A stretch of 64,000 nt of DNA from Palsa-744 sp963734815 (GCA_963734815.1 CAVTIH010000001.1:310001-374000), one strand, 5' to 3'. Counted from the first letter of the stretch, positions 1 to 7,695 are shown. Notes: generated by a model not told the origin, from the sequence alone. Made by a program: numbers and translations.

Positions 1-225
1 GGTCCGGGTGGTGGCCGTGGAGGCTCCGGTGGCGGTCGTGGCCCAGGTGGTCCGGGTGGCGGGCGTGGCCCGGGCGGTCCGGGTGGCGGTCGTGGATCGG
101 GTGGTCCGGGTGGTGGCCGTGGAGGCTTTGGTGGCGGTCGTGGTCCGGGTGGTCCAGGTGGCGGGCGTGGCCCGGGCGGTCCGGGTGGCGGCCGTGGCGG
201 CGGCAGTCCCGAGGTGACCCGCTGA
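1..225 (+). CDS. rpsC: Ribosomal protein S3, C-terminal tail (partial)
   Basis: Only the last 74 codons lie in the window, read from base 1 to a TGA at 223-225. The peptide is almost entirely Gly, Arg and Pro, arranged as imperfect GPGGGRG units, and ends in SPEVTR. No S3 core domain is visible, so the name rests on position: rpsC precedes rplP in the S10 operon, and the stop overlaps the rplP ATG by one base (TGATG). S3 shapes the mRNA entry channel of the 30S subunit. An RGG-like tail of this length is not part of the usual S3 fold and could bind RNA, which is an inference. Confidence 0.75.
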   Translation, partial: GPGGGRGGSGGGRGPGGPGGGRGPGGPGGGRGSGGPGGGRGGFGGGRGPGGPGGGRGPGGPGGGRGGGSPEVTR

Positions 226-635
226 TGCTCTCCCCCAAGCGTGTCAAGCACCGCAAGCAGCACCGTGGCCGGCGTCGCGGAATGTCGCGCGGCCAGGTGA
301 AGGTGCAGTTCGGCGAGTACGGCCTGAAGTCGCTGGAGCAGGGCTGGCTCACCAACCGCCAGATCGAGGCCGCACGTATCGCGATGACGCGCAAGATCAA
401 GCGTGGCGGCAAGGTGTGGATCAACGTCTTTCCCGACAAGCCCGTCACCAAGAAGCCTGCGGAGACCCGCATGGGCTCCGGCAAGGGCTCCCCCGAGGGT
501 TGGGTCGCGGTCGTCAAGCCCGGGCGCGTGATGTTCGAGCTCGCCGGTGTGCCCGAGCCGCTGGCCCGCGACGCGATCCGTCTAGCGGCGCACAAGCTGC
601 CCGTCAAGTCCAAGTTCGTGATGCGCGAGGAGTGA
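225..635 (+). CDS. rplP: Ribosomal protein L16
   Basis: The 136-residue protein has the normal L16 length and opens with MLSPKRVKHRKQHRGR, the family hallmark, followed by the conserved INVFPDKPVTKKPAETRMG and GSPEGWVAVVKPGRVMFE segments. L16 sits near the A site and peptidyl-transferase centre of the 50S subunit and organises 23S rRNA. The ATG overlaps the rpsC stop by one base, so translation is probably coupled. rpmC follows after 7 bases. Confidence 0.97.
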   Translation: MLSPKRVKHRKQHRGRRRGMSRGQVKVQFGEYGLKSLEQGWLTNRQIEAARIAMTRKIKRGGKVWINVFPDKPVTKKPAETRMGSGKGSPEGWVAVVKPGRVMFELAGVPEPLARDAIRLAAHKLPVKSKFVMREE

Positions 636-642
636 AGCGAGC

Positions 643-837
643 ATGAATGCCAAGGAGATGCGCGACATGCCCGACGACGAGCTGGCGGAGCAGATCGGCA
701 CGCTGCGCAAGGGTCTCTTCGGGCTGCGCTTTGCCAACGCGACCGGCGAGCTCGAGAACACCGCCGGCATGGGTCGCGCCCGGCGCGACCTCGCGCGCGC
801 GCTAACCGTGCGGCGCGAGCGGGAACTTGGGATGTGA
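643..837 (+). CDS. rpmC: Ribosomal protein L29
   Basis: A 64-residue protein of normal L29 size. It has the expected two-helix pattern, with LRKGLFGLRFANATGELEN in the middle and an Arg-rich second helix (RRDLARALTVRRERE). L29 lies at the polypeptide exit tunnel and forms part of the docking site for targeting factors. The gene is in the conserved L16-L29-S17 order. An upstream GAGGAG-like stretch at the rplP end can serve as its ribosome binding site. Confidence 0.95.
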   Translation: MNAKEMRDMPDDELAEQIGTLRKGLFGLRFANATGELENTAGMGRARRDLARALTVRRERELGM

Positions 838-841
838 CGAG

Positions 842-1459
842 ATGGCTGATGACGAACAGGACAACGAGATGACCGACAAGCAGCAGACCGAGGAGACGCA
901 GGCCGAGCAGGGCGCGATGCCTGAGCAGAAGCCTGAGTCAGAGGCCCCTGCGACCGCGCGGGCCGCGGTGCCGGTCGAGCCCGCCGAGCAGGTCTCCTCC
1001 AAGGAGCGCCGGCGCAAGTCACGCTCGATGCACGTCGGCAGCGCGCGCGAGCGACGCACACCCGAGGAGCGCCAGGTCGAGCGCGATGCCGTACGTCGCA
1101 CGAAGGCGGTAAAGCGCCGCACGCGGCGCTTGCAGGAACGCGCCAAACGCGCCGAGCACCGCGCCTCGACGCCCGCTGCGCAGCCGCTCGCGCCTGTGCA
1201 TCCCCCGCGCGAGGGTGCCCGCCGGGAGCGCCAGGGAGTGGTTGTGTCGAACAAGGCCGACAAAACGATCACCGTGCGCATCGATGTCGCCCGTCGGCAT
1301 CGGCGTTACGAAAAGATCGTGCGCAGCTCCTCCACGCTGCATGCACACGACGAAAACAATGACGCGCACGAGGGCGACGTGGTGCGCGTGGTCGAGAGCC
1401 GCCCCCTGTCGCGCACCAAGCGCTGGCGGCTGGTGGATGTGTTGGAGCGGGCACGATGA
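842..1459 (+). CDS. rpsQ: Ribosomal protein S17 with long N-terminal extension
   Basis: The final 80 or so residues are a complete S17 OB-fold: GVVVSNKADKTITVRID, then HDENNDAHEGDVVRVVE and RPLSRTKRWRLVDVL. S17 is a primary 16S rRNA-binding protein of the 30S body. Before this core lie about 125 extra residues, first acidic and Gln/Glu-rich (EEQ-type), then strongly Arg-rich. Normal bacterial S17 is about 85 residues. I chose the ATG at 842 (MADDEQ) because it follows the rpmC stop by four bases. An in-frame ATG at 827 lies inside rpmC, and 1029 is another possible start. The reading frame is open and GC-biased throughout, so the extension is probably real. Confidence 0.9.
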   Translation: MADDEQDNEMTDKQQTEETQAEQGAMPEQKPESEAPATARAAVPVEPAEQVSSKERRRKSRSMHVGSARERRTPEERQVERDAVRRTKAVKRRTRRLQERAKRAEHRASTPAAQPLAPVHPPREGARRERQGVVVSNKADKTITVRIDVARRHRRYEKIVRSSSTLHAHDENNDAHEGDVVRVVESRPLSRTKRWRLVDVLERAR

Positions 1460-1824
1460 TCCAGAACGAGACGAGACTGCGCGTGGCCGACAACACCGGA
1501 GCGCGTGAGATCCTCTGCATCCGCGTCAAGGGTGGCTCGCGCCGCCGGTACGCGCACGTGGGCGATGTGATCACCGCCACCGTCAAGCAGGCCACTCCTC
1601 ACGGCACCGTCAAAAAGGGCGACGTGGTGACGGCCGTGGTCGTGCGCACGAAGAAGCCGTTCGGCCGCGAGGACGGCACCTACATCGCCTTCGACGAGAA
1701 CGCCGCGGTGATCATCGACGAGCAGAACAACCCCCGCGGCACGCGCGTGTTCGGCCCCGTCGCGCGGGAACTGCGCGAGCGCAACTTCATGAAGATCGTC
1801 TCGCTCGCGCCGGAGGTCATCTAG
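1456..1824 (+). CDS. rplN: Ribosomal protein L14
   Basis: A 122-residue protein of standard L14 length, starting MIQNETRLRVADNTGARE, with the conserved GDVVTAVVVRTKK and the C-terminal FGPVARELRERNFMKIVSLAPEV. L14 binds 23S rRNA and forms an intersubunit bridge with 16S rRNA. Its ATG overlaps the rpsQ stop (ATGA), implying translational coupling. Confidence 0.97.
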   Translation: MIQNETRLRVADNTGAREILCIRVKGGSRRRYAHVGDVITATVKQATPHGTVKKGDVVTAVVVRTKKPFGREDGTYIAFDENAAVIIDEQNNPRGTRVFGPVARELRERNFMKIVSLAPEVI

Positions 1825-1856
1825 GTGTCCCGACGGGCTCACAGGAGCAGCCACTG

Positions 1857-2315
1857 ATGGCACGCGCACGCGCACAGACCGGTGGGACCCACAAGGGTGG
1901 ATCGCGGACGGGCGCCGGCAAGAGCACGGGTACGAAGCGCGCCGGTACGAAGCGCACAAGCGGCCCGGCGAAGGCCGTGCGGCGCACGTTGCGGATTCGC
2001 TCCGACGATCGCGTGCAGGTGATTGCGGGCAAGGACCGCGGCAAGAGCGGCCGCGTTCTGCGTGTGGAGCCGGGCAAGGAGCGCGTGTACGTCGAGGGCC
2101 TGAACATGATCAAGCGCCACACGCGGCCGCGGCAGGTGGCGGAAACCAGGCAGGGCGCGACCGTGGGTGGCGTGATCGAGCGTGAGGGGCCGATCCATGT
2201 CTCCAACGTGATGCTGCTGGATCCCAAAGGTGGCAAGCCCACGCGGGTCGGAGTCGAGCGGGAGAATGGCAGGCCCTTCCGCGTCGCCCGCCGCTCGGGA
2301 GCGAGGATCGACTGA
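1857..2315 (+). CDS. rplX: Ribosomal protein L24 with basic N-terminal extension
   Basis: The KOW motif is clear at about residues 48-75 (DDRVQVIAGKDRGKSGRVLRV), followed by the L24 HTRPRQ and GGVIEREGPIHVSNVML segments. L24 starts assembly of the 50S subunit and lies near the exit tunnel. At 152 residues it is about 45 longer than usual. The extra N-terminus is a Lys/Arg/Thr/Gly-rich, probably disordered stretch with two AGTKRTS-like repeats. A GAGCAG-type site 8 bases before the ATG and the absence of a closer start support 1857; a shorter form starting after the repeats has no start codon. Confidence 0.94.
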   Translation: MARARAQTGGTHKGGSRTGAGKSTGTKRAGTKRTSGPAKAVRRTLRIRSDDRVQVIAGKDRGKSGRVLRVEPGKERVYVEGLNMIKRHTRPRQVAETRQGATVGGVIEREGPIHVSNVMLLDPKGGKPTRVGVERENGRPFRVARRSGARID

Positions 2316-3073
2316 TGAGCACAGAAGCCCCCGCACGCCTGAAAGTCCGCTACATGGAGGAGATTCGCCCCCAGCTGATCGAGCGCTTCGGCTACAGCTC
2401 TTCGATGCAGACGCCGCGCCTGGAAAAGATCACGCTCAACATGGGCGTCGGTGAGGCCAAGCAGGACTCCAAGGCGCTGAAGGCCGCCCAGGACCAGCTT
2501 GCCACGATCGCGGGCCAGCAGCCGAGCGTGCGCCGCGCACGTAAGTCGATCGCCGCGTTCAAACTGCGCGAGGGGATGCCGGTGGGCTTGTCGGTGACGC
2601 TGCGCCGGGAGCGCTCCTACGAGTTCCTCGACCGGCTGATCTCGATCGCGATCCCCCGAATCCGCGATTTCCGCGGTCTGCGCGCCCGCTCGTTCGACGG
2701 TCGCGGCAATTACTCGATGGGGGTGCGCGAACAGATCATCTTCCCCGAGATCGATTACGACACGATCGATCAGGTGCGCGGGCTGGACATCACGATCACC
2801 ACGAGCGCCCGCACCGATGTCGAGGCCTTTGCGCTGCTCTCCGCGCTGGGGATGCCGTTCTCCACCTACGGGCGCCCGGCGGAGTTCGCACAGGCCCTCG
2901 GAGAGAACGCCGAGGCCGCCGACGGCGCCGCGGTGGAGACCGTCGCCCAGAAGAGCCCCAACCAGGAGACACCGGCTGAGGAGAGCGTCGACACCGTCGA
3001 GCAAGAGGGCACCGTCGAGCAAGAGGGCACCGTCGAGCAAGAGGGCACCGTCGAGCAAGAGGAGACAGACTGA
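2315..3073 (+). CDS. rplE: Ribosomal protein L5 with acidic repeat tail
   Basis: Residues 1-185 are a full L5: LEKITLNMGVGEA near the N-terminus, IRDFRGLRARSFDGRGNY, and a C-terminal GLDITITTSARTDVEA. L5 contacts 5S rRNA and bridges to the P-site tRNA. About 65 further residues are acidic and end in four tandem copies of a six-residue EQEGTV unit, encoded by near-identical 18-bp DNA repeats at about 2995-3063. The start overlaps the rplX stop (TGATG) and the stop overlaps the rpsN start. The repeats look like recent slippage expansion. Confidence 0.95.
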   Translation: MSTEAPARLKVRYMEEIRPQLIERFGYSSSMQTPRLEKITLNMGVGEAKQDSKALKAAQDQLATIAGQQPSVRRARKSIAAFKLREGMPVGLSVTLRRERSYEFLDRLISIAIPRIRDFRGLRARSFDGRGNYSMGVREQIIFPEIDYDTIDQVRGLDITITTSARTDVEAFALLSALGMPFSTYGRPAEFAQALGENAEAADGAAVETVAQKSPNQETPAEESVDTVEQEGTVEQEGTVEQEGTVEQEETD

Positions 3074-3258
3074 TGGCCAAGACCTCGCTGCGCGTCAAGC
3101 AGGCGCGGACGCCGAAGTACAAGACGCGTGCCTATACTCGCTGCAACCGCTGCGGCCGACCCAAGGCGGTGTACCGCAAGTTCGGGCTCTGCCGCATCTG
3201 TCTGCGTGAGCTCGCCCACAACGGCCAGATCCCGGGGATGACCAAGTCCTCCTGGTAG
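3073..3258 (+). CDS. rpsN: Ribosomal protein S14, type Z (zinc-binding)
   Basis: A 61-residue S14 of the short zinc-ribbon form. The four ligands are visible as CNRCGRP and CRIC, and the C-terminus is the typical IPGMTKSSW. S14 helps assemble the 30S head. Presence of the Cys-containing form means zinc is needed here; a zinc-free paralogue used in zinc starvation, if any, lies outside the window. The ATG overlaps the rplE stop. Confidence 0.97.
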   Translation: MAKTSLRVKQARTPKYKTRAYTRCNRCGRPKAVYRKFGLCRICLRELAHNGQIPGMTKSSW

Positions 3259-3289
3259 GGCGGGGATTAGCATGCACATTTCAAAAGCC

Positions 3290-3315
3290 GTGCGCCATAG
3301 CGCACACCCTTTTTT
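3290..3315 (+). terminator. Hairpin plus T-run between rpsN and rpsH
   Basis: GTGCGC (3290-3295) and GCGCAC (3300-3305) form a perfect six-pair stem with a CATA loop. ACCC and a run of six T (3310-3315) follow. The surrounding 110 bp are much more AT-rich than the genes. This resembles an intrinsic terminator or attenuator that could reduce transcription into rpsH. The stem is short and four bases separate it from the T-run, so strong termination is doubtful. Confidence 0.45.
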
Positions 3316-3367
3316 AAAAAGCGACTACCACAACCCGACACCCCCAACCATTCACTAAAGCTCTCCC

Positions 3368-3775
3368 ATGCCCATGACCGACCCCATAGCGGACTTCCTC
3401 ACGAGGATCCGCAACGCGATCCACGCCGCCCACGAGACGGTGCAGATCCCCGCGTCCAAGCTGAAGACCGAGCTCGCGAGGATCCTCACCGAGCAGGGCT
3501 ACATCGAGAGCTGGTCGGTCGCGCCGGCGCCGGAAGGCGGCGCTGGCCAGGTGATCGAGATCCGCCTCAAGTACACCGCCGACCGCCGTTCGGCGATCGC
3601 GGGACTCAAGCGCGTATCGAGACCAGGTCAGCGCACCTACGTGCAAGCCGGTGGGATTCCGAAGGTGCTGGGTGGGATGGGAACGTCAATCGTCTCAACC
3701 TCCCAGGGCGTAATGACTGGCCACGACGCACGCGCCGCGGGCGTCGGCGGCGAGGTCCTGGCCCAGGTCTGGTAG
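3368..3775 (+). CDS. rpsH: Ribosomal protein S8
   Basis: A 135-residue S8, beginning MTDPIADFLTRIRNA after a possible two-residue lead (ATG at 3368 or 3374). It ends with STSQGVMTGHDARAAGVGGEVLAQVW, the conserved C-terminus. S8 binds the central domain of 16S rRNA and in many bacteria represses the spc operon by binding its mRNA. It is the first gene after the AT-rich gap, so a fresh promoter could lie just upstream, but I see no convincing -35/-10 pair. Confidence 0.96.
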   Translation: MPMTDPIADFLTRIRNAIHAAHETVQIPASKLKTELARILTEQGYIESWSVAPAPEGGAGQVIEIRLKYTADRRSAIAGLKRVSRPGQRTYVQAGGIPKVLGGMGTSIVSTSQGVMTGHDARAAGVGGEVLAQVW

Positions 3776-3821
3776 CGCAAGAGCGCGCGGGCGAGAGAGA
3801 AGAGCGAGAGACCAACTCACG

Positions 3822-4355
3822 ATGTCCAGGATCGGAAGACAGCCAATCCCCGTGCCGAGCGGCGTGACCGTGGCAATCGAGCCGGAGACGGTGCGCGTGA
3901 GCGGGCCGAAAGGCGAGCTGCGGGAGCGCGTGCACCGCGACATCCAAGTGGTGCAGGAAGGCGAGCAGCTGCTCGTCACCCGCCCGACCGACCGCGGCGA
4001 ACATCGCGCGCTGCACGGGCTGACCCGCACGTTGGTGGCCAACATGGTGCAGGGCGTCACCGCGGGCTACGAAAAGCGTTTGGAGATCCAGGGTGTGGGC
4101 TACCGTGCGCAGCTGAAGGGCAAGGACCTCGAGCTCGCCGTCGGCTACTCCCACCCGGTACCGATCCCGGCGCCGAGCGGGATCGAATTCGAAGTGCCCC
4201 AGCCCACGAGAATCGTCGTGAAGGGAATCTCCAAGCAGCTGGTGGGAGAGACCGCCGCGATCATCCGCAAGCAGCGCCCGCCGGAGCCCTACAAGGGCAA
4301 GGGCATCCGCTACGAGGGCGAGTACGTGGCACGCAAGGTGGGCAAGCGCGCATGA
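3822..4355 (+). CDS. rplF: Ribosomal protein L6
   Basis: A 177-residue L6 of standard length with two alpha/beta repeats. The N-terminus MSRIGRQPIPVPSGV and the C-terminal EPYKGKGIRYEGEYVARKVGK are diagnostic. L6 lies near the factor-binding region of the 50S subunit, next to the sarcin-ricin loop. AGAGCGAGAGA upstream gives a purine-rich ribosome binding site. Its stop overlaps the rplR start (ATGA). Confidence 0.97.
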   Translation: MSRIGRQPIPVPSGVTVAIEPETVRVSGPKGELRERVHRDIQVVQEGEQLLVTRPTDRGEHRALHGLTRTLVANMVQGVTAGYEKRLEIQGVGYRAQLKGKDLELAVGYSHPVPIPAPSGIEFEVPQPTRIVVKGISKQLVGETAAIIRKQRPPEPYKGKGIRYEGEYVARKVGKRA

Positions 4356-4705
4356 GCCTCATGACCAAGCCCGAGCGCCGGTTGAAGCGGCGCCGCCGGG
4401 TGCGCGCGAAGATCGCCGGCACGCCGACGCGTCCACGGATCTCGGTGTTCCGCTCCAACAAGGGGCTCTCGGCGCAGGCGGTCGACGACCTCTCCGGGCG
4501 CACGCTGGCGGCAGTCAACTGGTATGAGCCCGAGCTGCGGACGCTCGCCAAGGTGCAGCGCACCGCCCGCGAGGGCGCCTTGCTGGCAGAGCGCGTCAAA
4601 GCGGCGGGGGCCACCGAAGCGGTGTTCGACCGCGGTGGTTACCGCTATCACGGACACGTCAAGAACTTCGCAGAGGCGCTGCGCGAGGCAGGCATAGTCG
4701 TCTAA
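4352..4705 (+). CDS. rplR: Ribosomal protein L18
   Basis: A 117-residue L18 with an Arg-rich N-terminus (RRLKRRRRVRAKIAGT), PRISVFRSNKGLSAQ, and the C-terminal FDRGGYRYHGHVKNFAEALREAGI. It binds 5S rRNA together with L5. The ATG overlaps the end of rplF by four bases, indicating coupled translation. A 49-bp pyrimidine-rich spacer separates it from rpsE. Confidence 0.97.
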   Translation: MSLMTKPERRLKRRRRVRAKIAGTPTRPRISVFRSNKGLSAQAVDDLSGRTLAAVNWYEPELRTLAKVQRTAREGALLAERVKAAGATEAVFDRGGYRYHGHVKNFAEALREAGIVV

Positions 4706-4754
4706 AGTCCCCACCCTCCGCTCCCCGCCACCAGCTACCCTCTCGACTCCCACC

Positions 4755-5543
4755 ATGTCCACCATCCCCACAGATCGCTCCGTCAACCCCGCCGGCCTGG
4801 ACCTCCAGGAGCGGGTCGTCGAGATCAACCGTGTCGCCAAGGTGGTGAAGGGCGGGAGGCGCTTCTCCTTCACCGCGCTGGTGGTGGTGGGCGACGAACG
4901 GGAAGTGGTGGGCGTCGGCTACGGCAAGGCGACCGAGGTGCCGTTGGCGATCCAGAAGGGCGTGGAGCGCGCCAAGAAGGACCTCTTCCGTGTTCCCCGG
5001 CATGGCAGCACGATCACCCACCAGACCACCGGGATCTTCGGTGCCGGACGCGTGCTGCTGAAGCCCGCGGCGCCCGGCACCGGGGTGATCGCCGGCGGAG
5101 GCGTGCGCGCGGTACTGGAGCTGGCGGGGATCCACGACATCCTCTCCAAGAGCCTTGGCACCCAGAACCCGATCAACCTCGTGAAGGCCACGATCACCGG
5201 CCTGCGCGGACTGAACACGCCAGAGGAGGTCGCGCGCCTGCGTGGCCTGACGATCAACCAGGTGCTCGGCCTTGCCGACAAGCCCGCCGAGGGGGGGACG
5301 TTGGAGACCTCCTCGCCAGATGAGGCATCTACTGCCAGCGCCACCAGCGAGGCTGCACCATCCAGCGAGGCTGAGCCATCCGCCGAGGCTGAGCCATCCG
5401 CCGAGGCTGCACCATCCGCCGAGGCTGAGCCATCCGCCGAGGCTGAGCCATCCACCGAGGCGAGCGAGCCCGCGACGGCGGCGCCGGAGGCCGAGACGGA
5501 GACATCGCCGGCTGCAGGGTCCGCTGAGGAGGGATCGGCCTGA
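4755..5543 (+). CDS. rpsE: Ribosomal protein S5 with Ala/Glu repeat tail
   Basis: Residues 10-175 are a full S5: dsRBD-like LQERVVEINRVAKVVKGGR, GYGKATEVPLAIQKG, and the second domain GGGVRAVLELAGIHDILSK with a C-terminal GLTINQVLGL. S5 lines the mRNA entry channel and affects decoding fidelity. About 75 extra residues follow, made of SAEAEP/SAEAAP repeats and other Ala/Glu/Ser/Pro segments, so the protein is 262 residues against roughly 165-200 usually. The repeated DNA unit (15 bp, about 5356-5460) suggests slippage. The stop overlaps the rpmD ATG. Confidence 0.95.
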   Translation: MSTIPTDRSVNPAGLDLQERVVEINRVAKVVKGGRRFSFTALVVVGDEREVVGVGYGKATEVPLAIQKGVERAKKDLFRVPRHGSTITHQTTGIFGAGRVLLKPAAPGTGVIAGGGVRAVLELAGIHDILSKSLGTQNPINLVKATITGLRGLNTPEEVARLRGLTINQVLGLADKPAEGGTLETSSPDEASTASATSEAAPSSEAEPSAEAEPSAEAAPSAEAEPSAEAEPSTEASEPATAAPEAETETSPAAGSAEEGSA

Positions 5544-5728
5544 TGGCTGCCTTCACGGTGGTGCAGCGCCGATCGAGCAACGGTTCGAACAAGCGCCAGC
5601 TGGACACGCTGCGCTCGCTGGGCCTGCGCAGGATCGGCCACACCGTGCAGGTCGACGACTGCCCCCAGGCGCGCGGGATGCTGCACGCGGTGCGCCACCT
5701 CGTGGAAGTGCGGGAGCAAGGCAAGTGA
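5543..5728 (+). CDS. rpmD: Ribosomal protein L30
   Basis: A 61-residue protein with the L30 pattern FTVVQRRSSNGSNKRQLDTLRSLGLRRIGHTV, then QARGMLHAVRHLVEV. L30 is a small 50S protein that is dispensable in some lineages, and it keeps its normal position between S5 and L15. The ATG overlaps the rpsE TGA, and the TGA overlaps the rplO GTG. Confidence 0.94.
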   Translation: MAAFTVVQRRSSNGSNKRQLDTLRSLGLRRIGHTVQVDDCPQARGMLHAVRHLVEVREQGK

Positions 5729-6228
5729 GCGAGCAGGAGCCCCGCGTCGGGTTGCACAGCCTCGCCCCGGCCCCGGGAAGCCGCCGGCCGCGCAAGCGCG
5801 TGGGGCGGGGCGAAGGCTCGGGCACGGGCAAGACCGCCGGCAGAGGCCAGAAGGGGTACGGGTCGCGCTCGGGCGCCAAGAGCAGGGCGCGCTTCGAGGG
5901 AGGGCAGATGCCGATCCACATGCGGATGCGCAAGCTCAGGGGCCCGCACATGAAGAAGTCGATGCCGTTCGAGCCGTTCCGCACGCACACGCAGCCGGTC
6001 AACATCGGTGACCTCGACGCGCGCTTCGAGGCGGGCGCGGAGGTCACGCTGGAGCTGATGCGCGGCAAGGGCCTCGGCACCCGCAAGGCGGTGCCGGTGA
6101 AGGTGCTGGCGAAGGGCGAGCTCGGCAAGGCGCTGACGGTCCACGCACACGCCTTCAGCGCCAGCGCGCGCGAGCGCATCGAGGCCGCCGGCGGCAGCTG
6201 CGTCGTGCTCGACGAGTCGGTTTCCTGA
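5725..6228 (+). CDS. rplO: Ribosomal protein L15
   Basis: L15 with the Gly/Arg-rich N-terminal signature KRVGRGEGSGTGKTAGRGQKG, followed by FEGGQMPIHMRMRKLRG and a C-terminal AHAFSASARERIEAAGG segment. It binds 23S rRNA late in 50S assembly. The frame is open far upstream inside rpsE and rpmD. The GTG at 5725, which overlaps the rpmD stop as GTGA, gives a 167-residue protein of normal size and is clearly the start. Confidence 0.95.
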   Translation: MSEQEPRVGLHSLAPAPGSRRPRKRVGRGEGSGTGKTAGRGQKGYGSRSGAKSRARFEGGQMPIHMRMRKLRGPHMKKSMPFEPFRTHTQPVNIGDLDARFEAGAEVTLELMRGKGLGTRKAVPVKVLAKGELGKALTVHAHAFSASARERIEAAGGSCVVLDESVS

Positions 6229-6284
6229 AACATTCTTGAGAAGACCCGCGCGCGAGCGGCAATCTCAGTCTAGAATCGCCTGCG

Positions 6285-7556
6285 ATGCTCTCGACGATCC
6301 TGAACGCCTTCCAGGTGCCGGACATCCGGAAGAAGATCGGCTTCACGGCGGCGATGCTGCTGCTGTACCGCCTAGGCTCGCACCTGCCGGTGCCGGGGGT
6401 CAACCTGACGGCGGTCAACAGCATCCAGAAGCAGCTGGGCGGATCCAACATCCTCGGCCTGCTGAACCTCTTCTCCGGCGGGAGCCTCTCACGGATCGCG
6501 ATCTTCGCGCTGGGGATCATGCCGTACATCACCGCCTCGATCATCCTGCAGCTGCTGCAAGTGGTGGTGCCCTCGCTGGAAAAGCTCTCCAAGGAAGGCG
6601 AAGTCGGACAGGCGCGAATCACGCAGTACACCCGCTACCTGACCGTGGGCCTGGCATTCGCACAGTCGGTGGGCTACGTCTTCCTGTTCCACTCGCTGCA
6701 GGCGAGCGCCGGGGAATCGGTTGTCACAAAGTTCGACTTTCCCCACATCTTCCTGATCGTCGTGTGCCTGACGGCGGGCTGCGTGCTGCTGATGTGGATC
6801 GGCGAGCTGATCACCCAGAAAGGCATCGCCAACGGCATCTCGCTGCTGATCTTCGCCTCGATCGTCTCGCGCCTGCCGGCCGGCATCCAGGCGTGGTGGA
6901 CGACCCAGAACCAGGTGTTCAAGGTGATGATGCCGTTCCTCGTGCTGGTGGTCGTCGCGGCGATCGTGTTCGTGATGGAGGGCCAGCGGCGGATCCCGGT
7001 GCAGTACGCCAAGCGCGTGATCGGACGGCGGATGAGCGAGGGCGGCCAGACCTACCTGCCGCTGCGCGTGAACATGGCGGGGGTGATCCCCGTGATCTTC
7101 GCGGCCAGCATCATGGCCTTCCCGCCGACGGTCGGGCAGCTGATCAAAAACCACACCGGCCAGGAAGTGTCCGACTTCTTCAACCCCAAAGGCTGGCACT
7201 ACATCGTCGGGGAGTCGATCTTCATCGTGATCTTCACGTACTTCTACACGGCGGTGACCTTCAACCCCGTGGATCAGGCGGACAACCTGAAGAAGTACGG
7301 CGGCTTCATCCCCGGCGTGCGCCCCGGGCGCCCGACGGCCGAATTCCTCGACCGGATCCTCGCGCGCCTGACGTTCCCCGGCGCGCTGTTCCTCGCGGCG
7401 GTGGCGGCGTTGCCGACGATTCTGTTCGACCGCACGCACGTGGAACTGCAGCTGGGGGGGACGTCGATCCTGATCGTCATCGGGGTGGCGCTGGAAACGA
7501 TGAAGCAGCTCGAGGCCCAGCTGATGATGCGAAGTTACGAGGGCTTTTTGAAGTAA
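6285..7556 (+). CDS. secY: Preprotein translocase channel subunit SecY
   Basis: A 423-residue, ten-helix membrane protein. Family features are visible: the N-terminal FQVPDIRKKIGFTAAMLLLYRLGSHLPVPG, the plug region GGSNILGLLNLFSGGSLSRIAIFALGIMPYITASII, the basic cytosolic loop RRIPVQYAKRVIGRR, and the C-terminal QLEAQLMMRSYEGFLK. With SecE and SecG it forms the protein-conducting channel. It sits between rplO and adk as in most bacteria. A TAGAAT box at 6271-6276, eight bases before the ATG, could be a -10 element giving a nearly leaderless transcript, but no good -35 is seen. Confidence 0.97.
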   Translation: MLSTILNAFQVPDIRKKIGFTAAMLLLYRLGSHLPVPGVNLTAVNSIQKQLGGSNILGLLNLFSGGSLSRIAIFALGIMPYITASIILQLLQVVVPSLEKLSKEGEVGQARITQYTRYLTVGLAFAQSVGYVFLFHSLQASAGESVVTKFDFPHIFLIVVCLTAGCVLLMWIGELITQKGIANGISLLIFASIVSRLPAGIQAWWTTQNQVFKVMMPFLVLVVVAAIVFVMEGQRRIPVQYAKRVIGRRMSEGGQTYLPLRVNMAGVIPVIFAASIMAFPPTVGQLIKNHTGQEVSDFFNPKGWHYIVGESIFIVIFTYFYTAVTFNPVDQADNLKKYGGFIPGVRPGRPTAEFLDRILARLTFPGALFLAAVAALPTILFDRTHVELQLGGTSILIVIGVALETMKQLEAQLMMRSYEGFLK

Positions 7557-7670
7557 CGCTCGTGTGGGGGGCGGTCGGGAGGGGGGCCTGCCCCCTTCCC
7601 GTGTGAGTGCGAGGGGTTCTTGAAGTAGCGCCGTGGGGGGAGGTCGGGAGGGGGGCCTGCCCCCTTCCCG
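7539..7670 (+). repeat. 72-bp-period tandem duplication of secY 3' end
   Basis: The stretch 7539-7601, which contains the last codons of secY and the following GC-rich hairpin, recurs with changes at 7611-7670. The second copy still reads GAG GGG TTC TTG AAG TAG, matching the secY ending E-G-F-L-K-stop. Each copy ends in a G-run/C-run inverted repeat (GGGAGGGGGG and CCCCCTTCCC with a four-base loop), a strong stem that may end transcription or shield the secY mRNA. Confidence 0.75.
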
Positions 7671-7695
7671 CTTCGAGCAGGTAGGCTGGGAGAGA

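Noticed and set aside
7633..7695. Earlier ATG start for adk
   Set aside because: Would translate the duplicated secY tail; GTG 7696 gives the canonical adenylate kinase start.
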